From assembly GCA_002372015.1 (NCBI GenBank), contig DFIA01000082.1:1-29205 (forward strand): 29,205 nucleotides of DNA, given 5' to 3'. The translations under genes and the position numbers were made by a program. Positions within the stretch are counted from its first letter, which is position 1. The number at the start of each line of letters is the position of its first letter. Source of the DNA: Bacteroidales bacterium UBA3709. Lineage in GTDB: Bacteria > Bacteroidota > Bacteroidia > Bacteroidales > UBA932. This document shows positions 1 through 7,799 of the stretch, in pieces. The notes beneath the pieces are model-generated. The model was not told where the DNA came from. It was given only the letters and a program-made list of their open reading frames with translations, and made no database searches.

Positions 1-317
1 TGATAAAGGGTTGGATTGATTTTCTTTAGTATGATTTCTACCATCTGAACCAAGGCCGCTATAACGAGTATAAAGACTATGGTTTGCATGAAGGTAATAT
101 CTATCTTCTCTCCAAACCACGTGTTTACAAGCACATAATTCTGAATTAGGTATGTAACAAGAGTGGCAAGCCCCATTACTAACACTAAAGCCAGAGACAT
201 TCCTATTGCCGTGGATATTTTTTTGGATACTCCTAAGAACGGACATATCCCCAAGAACTGGCTGAGTACTACATTGTTTACGAATACTGCCGATATTATA
301 ATTATCAAATATTCCAT
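1..317 (-). CDS. rnfA: Rnf complex subunit RnfA, partial (C-terminus cut by window edge)
   Basis: Integral membrane subunit of the Rnf ferredoxin:NAD+ oxidoreductase (RsxA/NqrE family). The first 105 codons are present; the gene continues off the left edge, and the family is usually about 190 residues. The protein starts MEYLIIIISAVFVNNVVLSQ, and the FLGICPFLGVSKK segment just after it holds the conserved half-helix Cys region that family members use for an Fe-S centre in the membrane. Three hydrophobic segments are visible. It is the last gene of an rnfB-C-D-G-E-A operon and follows rnfE after 61 bp. The pairing of RnfA with RnfE, two homologous subunits inserted in opposite orientation, is typical of the complex. 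The assignment is secure; only the C-terminus is unseen. Confidence 0.95.
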   Translation of the reverse strand, partial: MEYLIIIISAVFVNNVVLSQFLGICPFLGVSKKISTAIGMSLALVLVMGLATLVTYLIQNYVLVNTWFGEKIDITFMQTIVFILVIAALVQMVEIILKKINPTLY

Positions 318-378
318 AATCTTGTCTAATTGTTTTTTCTAATTGCACGCTTGTATTACAATTCTTGTCTTTGCTGAT

Positions 379-972
379 TTATGCGCTTTTTTTACGGTCT
401 TTAAGTTTATTGAACAAAACCATGAGATACCCCAGCACAATAAAAGCTCCCGGGGCCAAAACAAACACCAGCATACCATCTGCAGAAGAAAACTTGTTAT
501 CAAATACAGAAAGATTCCCAAGTATCTCTCTCACAAGCCCTATACAAGTTAGTGCCAAAGTAAAACCTATACCAATGCCTATGCCGTCTAAGCCGCTCTC
601 CAATACCGAATGCTTGCTGGCAAAAGCCTCTGCCCTACCAAGAACTATACAGTTTACAACTATCAACGGTATAAATATACCGAGGGTTTCATACAGACCT
701 GGCGTAAATGCCTGCATCATAAATTGTACTACAGTTACAAAGGCTGCTATAACCACTATGTAGCAAGGTATTCTTACCTTACTTGGAATAACAGGAGCAA
801 GCATAGATATAACCATATTGGAACAAAGCAGAACTGCTGTTGTGGCCAATCCCATTCCCATACCGTTTACGGCAGAAGTTGTTGTTGCAAGCGTAGGACA
901 CATTCCCAACACTAAAACAAAAATAGGATTGTTCTTTATAATACCGTCTATCAGATATTTGAACTTGCTCAT
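379..972 (-). CDS. rnfE: Rnf complex subunit RnfE
   Basis: Six-helix membrane subunit of the Rnf complex (RsxE/NqrD family), 197 residues, a normal length. The N-terminus MSKFKYLIDGIIKNNPIFVL is followed by VLGMCPTLATTTSAVNGMGM, the conserved Cys-containing half-helix that mirrors the one in RnfA. RnfA and RnfE together are thought to hold a membrane Fe-S cluster that carries electrons across the bilayer. The C-terminus is short and basic (KLKDRKKSA). The ATG lies 3 bases after the rnfG stop, so the two are probably translationally coupled. Confidence 0.95.
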   Translation of the reverse strand: MSKFKYLIDGIIKNNPIFVLVLGMCPTLATTTSAVNGMGMGLATTAVLLCSNMVISMLAPVIPSKVRIPCYIVVIAAFVTVVQFMMQAFTPGLYETLGIFIPLIVVNCIVLGRAEAFASKHSVLESGLDGIGIGIGFTLALTCIGLVREILGNLSVFDNKFSSADGMLVFVLAPGAFIVLGYLMVLFNKLKDRKKSA

Positions 973-975
973 AAA

Positions 976-1575
976 CTAATTGTTTTCTGGGTTAATATTG
1001 TAGAATACGTTGGCTGCTGTTTCCATTGCATCGCAGAATGCTCGCGATGTTATGGTAGATGCAGTAATGGCATCAAAGTCTCCCCCGTCTTTTTTAACAC
1101 TGAGGATTACGCTTCCGTTTGTAAGATTTTTGCCTCGCCACTGAGTAATAAAACCGCTCTGCCTATCTGTAATTTTTGCACCCAAACCAGGAGTCTCGGC
1201 ATGAGAAATTACAGAGGTGTTGTACACCTTGCCGTCTGGCTCAAAGCCTACCATTATGGTAAAAGCACCACCAAAGCCTTTGGTTGTAGTGCTTTCTACA
1301 GCGTAGCCCACTATGCCGCCATCTTTCTTTGCCACATATACCTTATTTGTTTCAGATGGTTTACTTGCATCTGCTGCCACATAAAGTATTTCTTCTGATG
1401 GATTATTATCAAAAGAAGGTACTACTTCTTCTATGGCCTTGTTGGTTTTGGCCAAATTAGCCGCTGCTATAGGGTCTTTAGTAATAGCATAAACTACTGC
1501 CACAGCGGCAGATGCACCCAAGCAAACCAGCATGAGCACAACTACCATATTCCTTAAAGATGATTTTATTGCCAT
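976..1575 (-). CDS. rnfG: Rnf complex subunit RnfG (FMN-binding)
   Basis: Rnf subunit with one N-terminal membrane anchor (about residues 10-30) and an extracytoplasmic FMN-binding domain. It carries FMN covalently attached by ApbE and relays electrons between RnfC/D and the membrane subunits. At 199 residues it has the usual length. The flavinylation site is recognisable near residues 168-175 as DAITASTITSRA: the acceptor Thr and downstream TSRA are kept, but the usual SGAT reads TAST. HAETPGLGAKI around residues 125-135 is the typical RnfG/NqrC motif. The start codon shares one base with the rnfD stop (TAATG), indicating coupled translation. Confidence 0.93.
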   Translation of the reverse strand: MAIKSSLRNMVVVLMLVCLGASAAVAVVYAITKDPIAAANLAKTNKAIEEVVPSFDNNPSEEILYVAADASKPSETNKVYVAKKDGGIVGYAVESTTTKGFGGAFTIMVGFEPDGKVYNTSVISHAETPGLGAKITDRQSGFITQWRGKNLTNGSVILSVKKDGGDFDAITASTITSRAFCDAMETAANVFYNINPENN

Positions 1576-2603
1576 TATTTTTTCTGCGCCTCCACCGCAA
1601 ATCTCTTAGGTTGAATTCTGTTCAAAAGCGGAACTGTTGCGTTCATAATGAGTATAGCAAAAGACACTCCCTCTGGATATGCCCCAAAAGCCCTTATGAG
1701 CACGGTTATTACGCCTATACCTACACCGAATATTATCTGCCCCTTTGTTGTCATAGGAGAAGTTACATAATCTGTGGCCATAAAGAAGGCTCCCAGAATA
1801 ACACCTCCGCCCAACACATTAAACACCGGATCTGTAAATTTTGTTGAGTCTGCAAGCCAGAGTATTCCTGCAAATACAAATACTGTAATTAAGACACTTA
1901 AAGATATCCAAGGCTTTATAACTCTCCTGAATAACAAATATATAAAGCCTAAGAGCAAGGCTACTGCAGAGATCTCTCCGGCACTTCCTCCCATACTGGC
2001 AAATAATAACTGCGTATAAGAGAGCCCTGGCAATTCCATTACCTGCTGAACCGATACTCCCTGTGCAAGCTGTTCTTTAACAAAACTAAGAGGTGTGGCT
2101 CCCGATGTAGCATCTAAAGAACCTCTCACAAAACTTTCTGTACCAAAGATGTAACCGGTTTCTGGAGCATGAAAGGCAGTACCTGTCATAAGCACAGGAA
2201 AAGATACCAACAACACCACTCTGGCCACTAAGGCCGGGTTGAAAAGATTCTGTCCAAGACCTCCAAAAGTCATTTTTGCTATGCCTATGGCTACAAAAGC
2301 TCCTATAACTATAAGCCACCAAGGAGAACATACCGGGAGATTAAGTGCCAACAGCACACCTGTTACTATGGCCGACATATCGCCCACGGTACTTTTACCT
2401 CTTAACAGAAACTTCTGTATCAGATACTCAAATAGTATGCATGAAAGTACGCTAACGCATACCAGATGTATTGCGCCCAATCCAAAAAAGTAAATAGAAA
2501 CCAACACAGCCGGCAGCAACGCTATAACCACATCGCCCATAAGCTTTCTGGTACTTTCCTTTCCATGCACATGAGGTGAAGGAGATACAATCAATGTATT
2601 CAT
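1575..2603 (-). CDS. rnfD: Rnf complex subunit RnfD
   Basis: Polytopic membrane subunit of the Rnf complex (RsxD/NqrB family), 342 residues, the expected size. It binds a second covalent FMN: the acceptor motif LDATSGATPLS is intact near residues 164-174, with the Thr of SGAT as attachment site. The N-terminus (MNTLIVSPSPHVHGKEST) and the FNPALVARV and DYVTSPMT motifs are family hallmarks. About nine or ten hydrophobic segments can be counted. It follows rnfC after 45 bp, the widest gap inside the C-D-G-E part of the operon. Confidence 0.95.
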   Translation of the reverse strand: MNTLIVSPSPHVHGKESTRKLMGDVVIALLPAVLVSIYFFGLGAIHLVCVSVLSCILFEYLIQKFLLRGKSTVGDMSAIVTGVLLALNLPVCSPWWLIVIGAFVAIGIAKMTFGGLGQNLFNPALVARVVLLVSFPVLMTGTAFHAPETGYIFGTESFVRGSLDATSGATPLSFVKEQLAQGVSVQQVMELPGLSYTQLLFASMGGSAGEISAVALLLGFIYLLFRRVIKPWISLSVLITVFVFAGILWLADSTKFTDPVFNVLGGGVILGAFFMATDYVTSPMTTKGQIIFGVGIGVITVLIRAFGAYPEGVSFAILIMNATVPLLNRIQPKRFAVEAQKK

Positions 2604-2648
2604 TTGTTTTACAATTTTAGTTCATTCTGTTTTTGCTCATCTGGCTCT

Positions 2649-3980
2649 TTACTTACTATTGCGGCTTCTCATAATTTTCATTACTGTGGCCTTGCTCTGC
2701 CTAATAGTGTCTAACAGTGGAATATAGGCAGGACATGTAAATTGGCAGCAACCACACTCTATACAGTCGTAAACATGATGAGCCTCTAACTCTTCTGTCA
2801 TTGTGGCTCTGCCGAGCTTATTGAGGAGATAAGGCTCCAAGCCCATCGGACAAGCTTCTACGCACTTACCGCAACGTATGCAATTACCCTCAGGCTGTCT
2901 TTTGGTTTGTGCTTCTGTAAGAAACAGAATAGATGAAGTTCCTTTTAGAGTTGGAGCATCTGTATTAGCTACAGCCTTTCCCATCATCGGTCCGCCGCTT
3001 ATTATTTTTGCGGCATCTTCTGGAACTCCGCCACAATAATCCATAATAAAACTCAAAGGAGTTCCTACTCTATGAACAAAGTTACGCTGTTGCTTGCTGC
3101 AGTCTCCTGTAACTGTCATAATGCCTTCAAACAGAGGCTTATTCTTCTGAACTGCCTCATATACAGCAAAGGCTGTTCCTACGTTCTGAACAACGGCCCC
3201 CGTATCTACAGGCAGGCCCTGCGAAGGCACTTTTTTGCCTATAACCGCATCTATCAGCTGTTTTTCTCCGCCTTGAGGATACTTTTTCTTTAACGTAACA
3301 ACCTCTATTCCCGGATAATTCACCGCAAGAGAAGACAGCTTTTTTATAGCCTCAGGCTTGTTCTCTTCTATACCTATGTAGCACTTGGCTACACCAAGAG
3401 CCTTCATAAAAATTGTTCCTCCTATTAGAACCTGCTCCGGCATTTCCATCATAACACGGTAATCTGAGGTAAGATAAGGTTCGCACTCCGCTCCGTTTAT
3501 TATAACACAAGTAGGTTTTGCAGTAGGAGGAGGAGATAACTTAACGTTTGTAGGGAAAGTAGCTCCTCCGAGCCCCACAACCCCACACTCTTTAATCCTC
3601 TCTATTATCTGCTTTTGATCCAAAACTATATCCCTGTTTATAGTGTCTGTCCTGTCTATGGTTTCGAGCCACTCATCTCCCTCCACCTCTATAACAACAG
3701 TATTTACAGGTCTTTTAGAGAGGTCGTTTATCATACCCACAGATTTAACAGTTCCACTCACGGAAGAATGAACAGGAGCGGATACAAAACCGGTAGGAGT
3801 ACCTATAACCTGCCCAACCTTAACTTTATCGCCCGGAGCCACACAAGGCACAGCAGGTGCTCCAAGATGTTGTATCATAGAAATATACACCATCTTAGGA
3901 ACCGGAAGTTTTTCTATTTGTGCGTTCTGAGATATCTTTTTGTCTGCCGGATGAACGCCACCCATTCTGAATGTTCTCAT
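2649..3980 (-). CDS. rnfC: Rnf complex subunit RnfC (NADH/ferredoxin-handling, two 4Fe-4S clusters)
   Basis: Peripheral Rnf subunit that binds NAD(H) and FMN through an NqrF/Nuo51-like Rossmann domain and carries two 4Fe-4S clusters. The N-terminus has the typical MRTFRMGGVHPADKK. GLGGATFPTNVKL and INGAECEPYLTSDYR are conserved flavin/NAD motifs near residues 140-175. The two cluster motifs CIRCGKCVEACPMGL and CIECGCCQFTCPAYI lie near residues 372 and 411. An upstream ATG at 4010 would add ten residues and overlap rnfB by 26 bp. I chose the ATG at 3980 because it begins at the conserved N-terminus and lies 4 bp after the rnfB stop. That gives 443 residues, normal for the family. Confidence 0.94.
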   Translation of the reverse strand: MRTFRMGGVHPADKKISQNAQIEKLPVPKMVYISMIQHLGAPAVPCVAPGDKVKVGQVIGTPTGFVSAPVHSSVSGTVKSVGMINDLSKRPVNTVVIEVEGDEWLETIDRTDTINRDIVLDQKQIIERIKECGVVGLGGATFPTNVKLSPPPTAKPTCVIINGAECEPYLTSDYRVMMEMPEQVLIGGTIFMKALGVAKCYIGIEENKPEAIKKLSSLAVNYPGIEVVTLKKKYPQGGEKQLIDAVIGKKVPSQGLPVDTGAVVQNVGTAFAVYEAVQKNKPLFEGIMTVTGDCSKQQRNFVHRVGTPLSFIMDYCGGVPEDAAKIISGGPMMGKAVANTDAPTLKGTSSILFLTEAQTKRQPEGNCIRCGKCVEACPMGLEPYLLNKLGRATMTEELEAHHVYDCIECGCCQFTCPAYIPLLDTIRQSKATVMKIMRSRNSK

Positions 3981-3984
3981 AACT

Positions 3985-4923
3985 CTATTGCTTTTGAACA
4001 GGAATCTCAACTTTTTTCTCCTCTTTTTGTACAGGCACAGCCTGCTTTGCCGCTTCGGATGCAGAGGCCGAAACTGATGCCTCTGTTGCTGGTTTTACAG
4101 CTGCCACACGAGGCGGAAAGTTAACCTCGTGTATTGCGCCTGTTGGGCAAACGGCTACACACTTGCGGCACATACGGCATTTTGTATAATCTATGTAGGC
4201 CAAATTGGTTTCTACGGTAATTGCCTCAAACGCACACTCTTTTGCACACTTTCCGCAACCAATGCAGGCCACAAGGCAACCTTTTCTGGCAACTGCACCT
4301 TTTTCCTTATTACGGCACGCTACATAAATTCGCCTGTCTTTAGGCCCTTTGTTTCTAAGTTCGAGAAGCAGCTTAGGACAGGCCTTTACACAAGCTCCGC
4401 AAGCAGTACATTTATCCTGATCTACTTCTGGAAGGCCGGTTTGCTGATTAACCTTAATGGCACCAAACTGGCAGACCGCCTCGCAATCTCCCTTTCCTAA
4501 ACAACCAAAAAGGCAATCTGTTTCTCCGCCATACAAAGAAGCTATTGCCGCACAGGAAGATATGCCATCATAAACATTGGTTTTCTTTCTGTTGCTGCAC
4601 GAACCGGAACACCTCAATACCGCAATCTGAGGGGCTTTGTCTTCTATGGTTTGCCCTAACGCCTGGGCTACGGCCTGCATTACGGCATTGCCGCCCACCG
4701 GACAGAACAGACTTGTTAAACCTTCTTTAACAGCAGCTTCTGCAAAAGCCCTGCAACCAGCTTTTCCGCAACCTCCGCAGTTTGCTCCGGGTAATAAGGC
4801 CTCCACCGTATCTATTCTGGGGTCTTCTTCTACTTTAAACTTCTGAGCAATAATGTAGAGTACAATTGCCAACAACAATCCCAAAACCGACAGTGTAGCA
4901 ATAGTAAAGATAATTGTATTCAT
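3985..4923 (-). CDS. rnfB: Rnf complex subunit RnfB (polyferredoxin)
   Basis: Membrane-anchored Fe-S subunit that accepts electrons from soluble ferredoxin. It has 312 residues. One N-terminal membrane helix (about 4-26) is followed by the RnfB-specific cluster with Cys49, Cys52, Cys57 and Cys74 (NCGGCGKAGC ... CPVGG). Further Cys-rich segments follow: LFGCLGKGDCEAVC, CTACGACVKACPK, CIGCGKCAKECAF and CRMCRKCVAVCPTG, enough for several 4Fe-4S clusters. The tail after about residue 270 is Ala/Val/Lys-rich and low in complexity. It is the first rnf gene and lies 92 bp after rseC. That gap holds an unusual inverted-repeat leader (separate entry). Confidence 0.95.
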   Translation of the reverse strand: MNTIIFTIATLSVLGLLLAIVLYIIAQKFKVEEDPRIDTVEALLPGANCGGCGKAGCRAFAEAAVKEGLTSLFCPVGGNAVMQAVAQALGQTIEDKAPQIAVLRCSGSCSNRKKTNVYDGISSCAAIASLYGGETDCLFGCLGKGDCEAVCQFGAIKVNQQTGLPEVDQDKCTACGACVKACPKLLLELRNKGPKDRRIYVACRNKEKGAVARKGCLVACIGCGKCAKECAFEAITVETNLAYIDYTKCRMCRKCVAVCPTGAIHEVNFPPRVAAVKPATEASVSASASEAAKQAVPVQKEEKKVEIPVQKQ

Positions 4924-4925
4924 TT

Positions 4926-4993
4926 AGAATCTGTTTTAATTGCTTTATCCGATTTGCCATAAAATCTGTTTCAAACGCAGTAAAACAGATTCT
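4926..4993 (-). promoter_or_regulatory. rnfB leader: 13-bp inverted repeat with a competing third arm
   Basis: In the minus-strand RNA, AGAATCTGTTTTA (4993-4981) is perfectly complementary to TAAAACAGATTCT (4938-4926), which ends 2 nt before the rnfB ATG at 4923. Between them GAAACAGATTTT (4972-4961) repeats the 3' arm imperfectly and can pair with the same 5' arm over 9 bp, or 11 with one G-U. The two pairings exclude each other. The distal one would bury the ribosome entry region of rnfB. The repeats are seen directly; a role as attenuator or translational switch is inference. Confidence 0.55.
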
Positions 4994-5015
4994 CGGTCGT
5001 ATAATTATTAGTTGT

Positions 5016-5441
5016 CTATTCTTTTAAGGAGGATATAGTAAAATAAAACTGCTTGCCTATTTTGTTTTTTAAGAGGTACAGAACAAAAAAATATACGACA
5101 ACTGCACCCAATACAGACAAGCCAGTTACCAGTTCACTAACTCCTAAGCGTTGCAAATATAACAAAAATGTTACTAAAATAACAGCAGGTATTGCATAAA
5201 CCAACCAAACTGCCCGCATTCCCAAAGATTCTTCCAGATTAACGCTAACCCTGTCTCCCACCTTAAACTCTCTTGTTTGGGTAGTTTTAACTTCTATCTC
5301 TTTTTCTGCCATGTCTGAGGCAGAACACAATCCCTTTGCATGGCAAGAGGCGCACGCACTCTTAGACACAATGGAAACCTTATATCCCTGATGCGTTACG
5401 GCAGTTACAACTCCTTCATGACCTATAATGCCTTTTTTCAT
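5016..5441 (-). CDS. rseC: RseC/MucC family protein (SoxR-reducing system-like)
   Basis: Small membrane protein of the RseC/MucC family, 141 residues. In E. coli, RseC sits with the rsx (rnf-like) genes in SoxR reduction and was first seen near sigma-E control. The N-terminal half carries a Cys motif (SACASCHAKGLC, about residues 27-40), plausibly binding metal or Fe-S. Two membrane helices follow at about residues 75-95 and 100-120, with a short basic tail. It starts 18 bp after the DUF3108 gene and precedes rnfB, so it is probably an Rnf accessory or maturation factor here. The family is clear; the exact role is not established. Confidence 0.85.
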   Translation of the reverse strand: MKKGIIGHEGVVTAVTHQGYKVSIVSKSACASCHAKGLCSASDMAEKEIEVKTTQTREFKVGDRVSVNLEESLGMRAVWLVYAIPAVILVTFLLYLQRLGVSELVTGLSVLGAVVVYFFVLYLLKNKIGKQFYFTISSLKE

Positions 5442-5459
5442 ATTCCAAGGTAGCCTCGG

Positions 5460-6254
5460 TTACTTGATTTTAGATGTTATTGGATACTTCTGCCCGGCCA
5501 TGGCAGACACCCTGCCCTGCACCTTACCTACTAAAATGGGAGACTCAAAGAACAGAGGCACCTTGTTCTGATCATCTGAAATCCATATAGACATATCTTC
5601 TTTACCATCGAATATATTTCCTGCCACCACCTTTACATTAAATTTTAGGGTTTTGTATGTACCCAAACCCGGAACCTTTTTGTTTTCCTTACCTCTGTAT
5701 GTAAAATATATGTGATATATCTCTTTGTCTATAACAAATTCCAACGGCATTTTTTTGTCTTTCATAGACTCTGTGAAGTCCAATGTACGGCAGTGAAAAA
5801 ACAGGGTGAGCAAATCCATAGTCTTGGCTGTGCCGTTGAGTAAAGTATCTACAGGCGGACGATCATATTTTTGGGTGGTACTCTTTATTGTATAGTTCTT
5901 ATTAAACGTAAGTGTGTTCTTCATTCTATAACGCCCTTCGGCAGCCTCTCTGTAAAATCTTGAAGGGCGAAAAGTTGCATCGGAGAAAGAAGTTTCAAAT
6001 CTTTCTCTTACCTTAAAAAACATATCGTAGAACTTATATGTCTTACCCACAACAAGTACATTGTATTGGCTGCCGGAGTGAGTCAAAGTCATGGTTGCTG
6101 TGCCCACATCCGTAACCACCCCTCCCCACGTATAATTGAGAATAAAGTCTAATTTCTCCCCGCTTGCAAAAGGATAGTTGTTTACCTTCTGAGCCCTTAG
6201 GAAGGTAACCGGCAATATCATCAGCATTAGCTGAATAATAAGATACTTTTTCAT
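5460..6254 (-). CDS. DUF3108 domain-containing exported protein
   Basis: 264-residue protein with an N-terminal signal peptide (MKKYLIIQLMLMILPVTFLRA, cleavage probably after about residue 21), so it is exported. The mature part has the DUF3108 pattern: FASGEKLDFILNYTWGGVVTDVG near the start, a Lys-rich middle, and SIWISDDQNKVPLFFESPILVGKVQGR near the C-terminus. DUF3108 proteins are predicted periplasmic beta-rich proteins of unknown function and are common in Bacteroidota. It lies 29 bp after dnaB and 18 bp before rseC in the same run. No catalytic residues can be named. Confidence 0.82.
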   Translation of the reverse strand: MKKYLIIQLMLMILPVTFLRAQKVNNYPFASGEKLDFILNYTWGGVVTDVGTATMTLTHSGSQYNVLVVGKTYKFYDMFFKVRERFETSFSDATFRPSRFYREAAEGRYRMKNTLTFNKNYTIKSTTQKYDRPPVDTLLNGTAKTMDLLTLFFHCRTLDFTESMKDKKMPLEFVIDKEIYHIYFTYRGKENKKVPGLGTYKTLKFNVKVVAGNIFDGKEDMSIWISDDQNKVPLFFESPILVGKVQGRVSAMAGQKYPITSKIK

Positions 6255-6283
6255 ACAGTGTCGGTTTTATATTACTCTAAACA

Positions 6284-7786
6284 TCAAATATCGGAACTGT
6301 ATTCGTCTTCTTCTGTTATCTGAAAACTATCTGAACCGTAAGTATTTATCTTAGACTGAAAAGATATTGCAGAAGACGGCAACTGAGAATCAACAGTATT
6401 AACATCTGTAAACTTCATCTGAGAAGCTATAAACCTAAGTTCAACCTCTCCGGTAGGCCCATTACGATGCTTTGCTATAATTAGCTCTGTAAGACCTTTG
6501 GTTACGTTAATATCTTCCAAACCATAGTATTCCGGACGATGCAGGAACAATACTATATCGGCATCTTGTTCAATAGCTCCCGATTCTCTAAGGTGTGTAA
6601 GCTGTGGTTTTTTCATACCTCCCGTAGAAGACTCCGCCTGTCGGCTCAGCTGAGCCAATGCTATTATAGGTATGTCTAAGTCTTTGGCTATAGCTTTCAA
6701 AGAACGAGATATTTCTGCCACTTCCTGCTCTCTGTTACCCTTTATCTCCTTGCTACCGGTCATCAGCTGTAAATAGTCTATTATCAGCATTTTAACACCG
6801 TTTGTTTTTACTAACCGGCGAGCCTTGGCTCTCAATTCTACAATAGATAAGGAAGGGGTATCGTCTATATAAATTGGTGCATTCAGCAAAGGCCTTATCT
6901 GGGCATCGAGTTGCGACCAATCATCTTGCCGCATTTTCATACTTCCTTTTATTTTTTCGGAAGGAAGGCCGGATTCTGCTATCAACAACCTCTCTATTAA
7001 CTGTGTTGGAGCTTGCTCCAATGAGAAGAAGGCTATCGGTATATTAAATTCAACAGCCATATTTCTGGCCATGGTAAGCACAAAGGCCGTTTTTCCCATA
7101 CCCGGGCGGCCTGCTATAATTACCAAGTCAGAAGGATGCCAGCCGTATGTAATCTTATCTAACGCCATGTAACCGCTCTTGAGGCCGGTCTGCCCATCTT
7201 CTTTACTTTGCAGTTCCTCCAGTGCAGTAAGTTTATTCTTTATGATGTCTGCTATAGACTGCTCTCGGCGGCTCATGTTTTTCTCAGACAAGTCAAACAG
7301 CCGCTGTTGCAAAGAATTCAGCAAATCATCTACAGGCTCAGACTCGTCGTAAGACTTGCGAAGAGAATCGTTTGTTATGCTTATGACCTCTCGCTGAATA
7401 TACTTATCTACTAAAATTTTGGCATAATAATGTACATGTACGGCAGCACCTATATCCGAAGTCAGACGAGTAAGATAATCAAGGCCACCAGCTGCATCAA
7501 AATCTCCATTCAGTTTAAGCCGCTCGGCCACCGTCATCATATCTATTGGCATAGAAGCACTGCTCAAATTACTTATAGCCCTATAGATAAGCTTATTCTC
7601 TGCCTTATAAAAACAATCTTCTTGCAGTACTGTTAAAAGTTCTTCTACTATATCCTGATCCAACATCATAGCCCCAAGCACAGACGCCTCTACCTCCGTA
7701 GCTTGCGGCACTTTTACTCCATGTTCCAATGCAGAGATCTCAATATCTATCTCTTTTTTGTTACTCTTTTTTACTGTTTTTGCCAT
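6284..7786 (-). CDS. dnaB: Replicative DNA helicase DnaB
   Basis: Hexameric 5'-3' helicase that unwinds DNA at the replication fork. It has 500 residues, slightly over the E. coli length because of a Lys-rich N-terminus and an acidic C-terminus. The N-terminal domain begins at PQATEVEASVLGAMMLDQD. The RecA-like domain carries Walker A GRPGMGKT (near residue 225), PIAFFSLEQ, Walker B MLIIDYLQLM, PIIALAQLSR and the arginine-finger region HLRESGAIEQDADIVLFLHR. No intein interrupts it. It lies 13 bp after the aminotransferase gene, inside the same minus-strand run. Confidence 0.97.
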   Translation of the reverse strand: MAKTVKKSNKKEIDIEISALEHGVKVPQATEVEASVLGAMMLDQDIVEELLTVLQEDCFYKAENKLIYRAISNLSSASMPIDMMTVAERLKLNGDFDAAGGLDYLTRLTSDIGAAVHVHYYAKILVDKYIQREVISITNDSLRKSYDESEPVDDLLNSLQQRLFDLSEKNMSRREQSIADIIKNKLTALEELQSKEDGQTGLKSGYMALDKITYGWHPSDLVIIAGRPGMGKTAFVLTMARNMAVEFNIPIAFFSLEQAPTQLIERLLIAESGLPSEKIKGSMKMRQDDWSQLDAQIRPLLNAPIYIDDTPSLSIVELRAKARRLVKTNGVKMLIIDYLQLMTGSKEIKGNREQEVAEISRSLKAIAKDLDIPIIALAQLSRQAESSTGGMKKPQLTHLRESGAIEQDADIVLFLHRPEYYGLEDINVTKGLTELIIAKHRNGPTGEVELRFIASQMKFTDVNTVDSQLPSSAISFQSKINTYGSDSFQITEEDEYSSDI

Positions 7787-7799
7787 TTACTCTTACGCA

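Noticed and set aside
379..915. Plus-strand open frames across the rnf operon
   Set aside because: They lie opposite well-supported rnf genes and resemble no protein family.
2633..2647. TTTGCTCATCTGGCT occurs after the rnfC/rnfD junction and again near 26411
   Set aside because: One shared 15-mer in 29 kb of both strands is close to the chance expectation.
3981..4010. Upstream ATG for rnfC overlapping rnfB by 26 bp
   Set aside because: The conserved RnfC N-terminus begins at the ATG at 3980, just after the rnfB stop.
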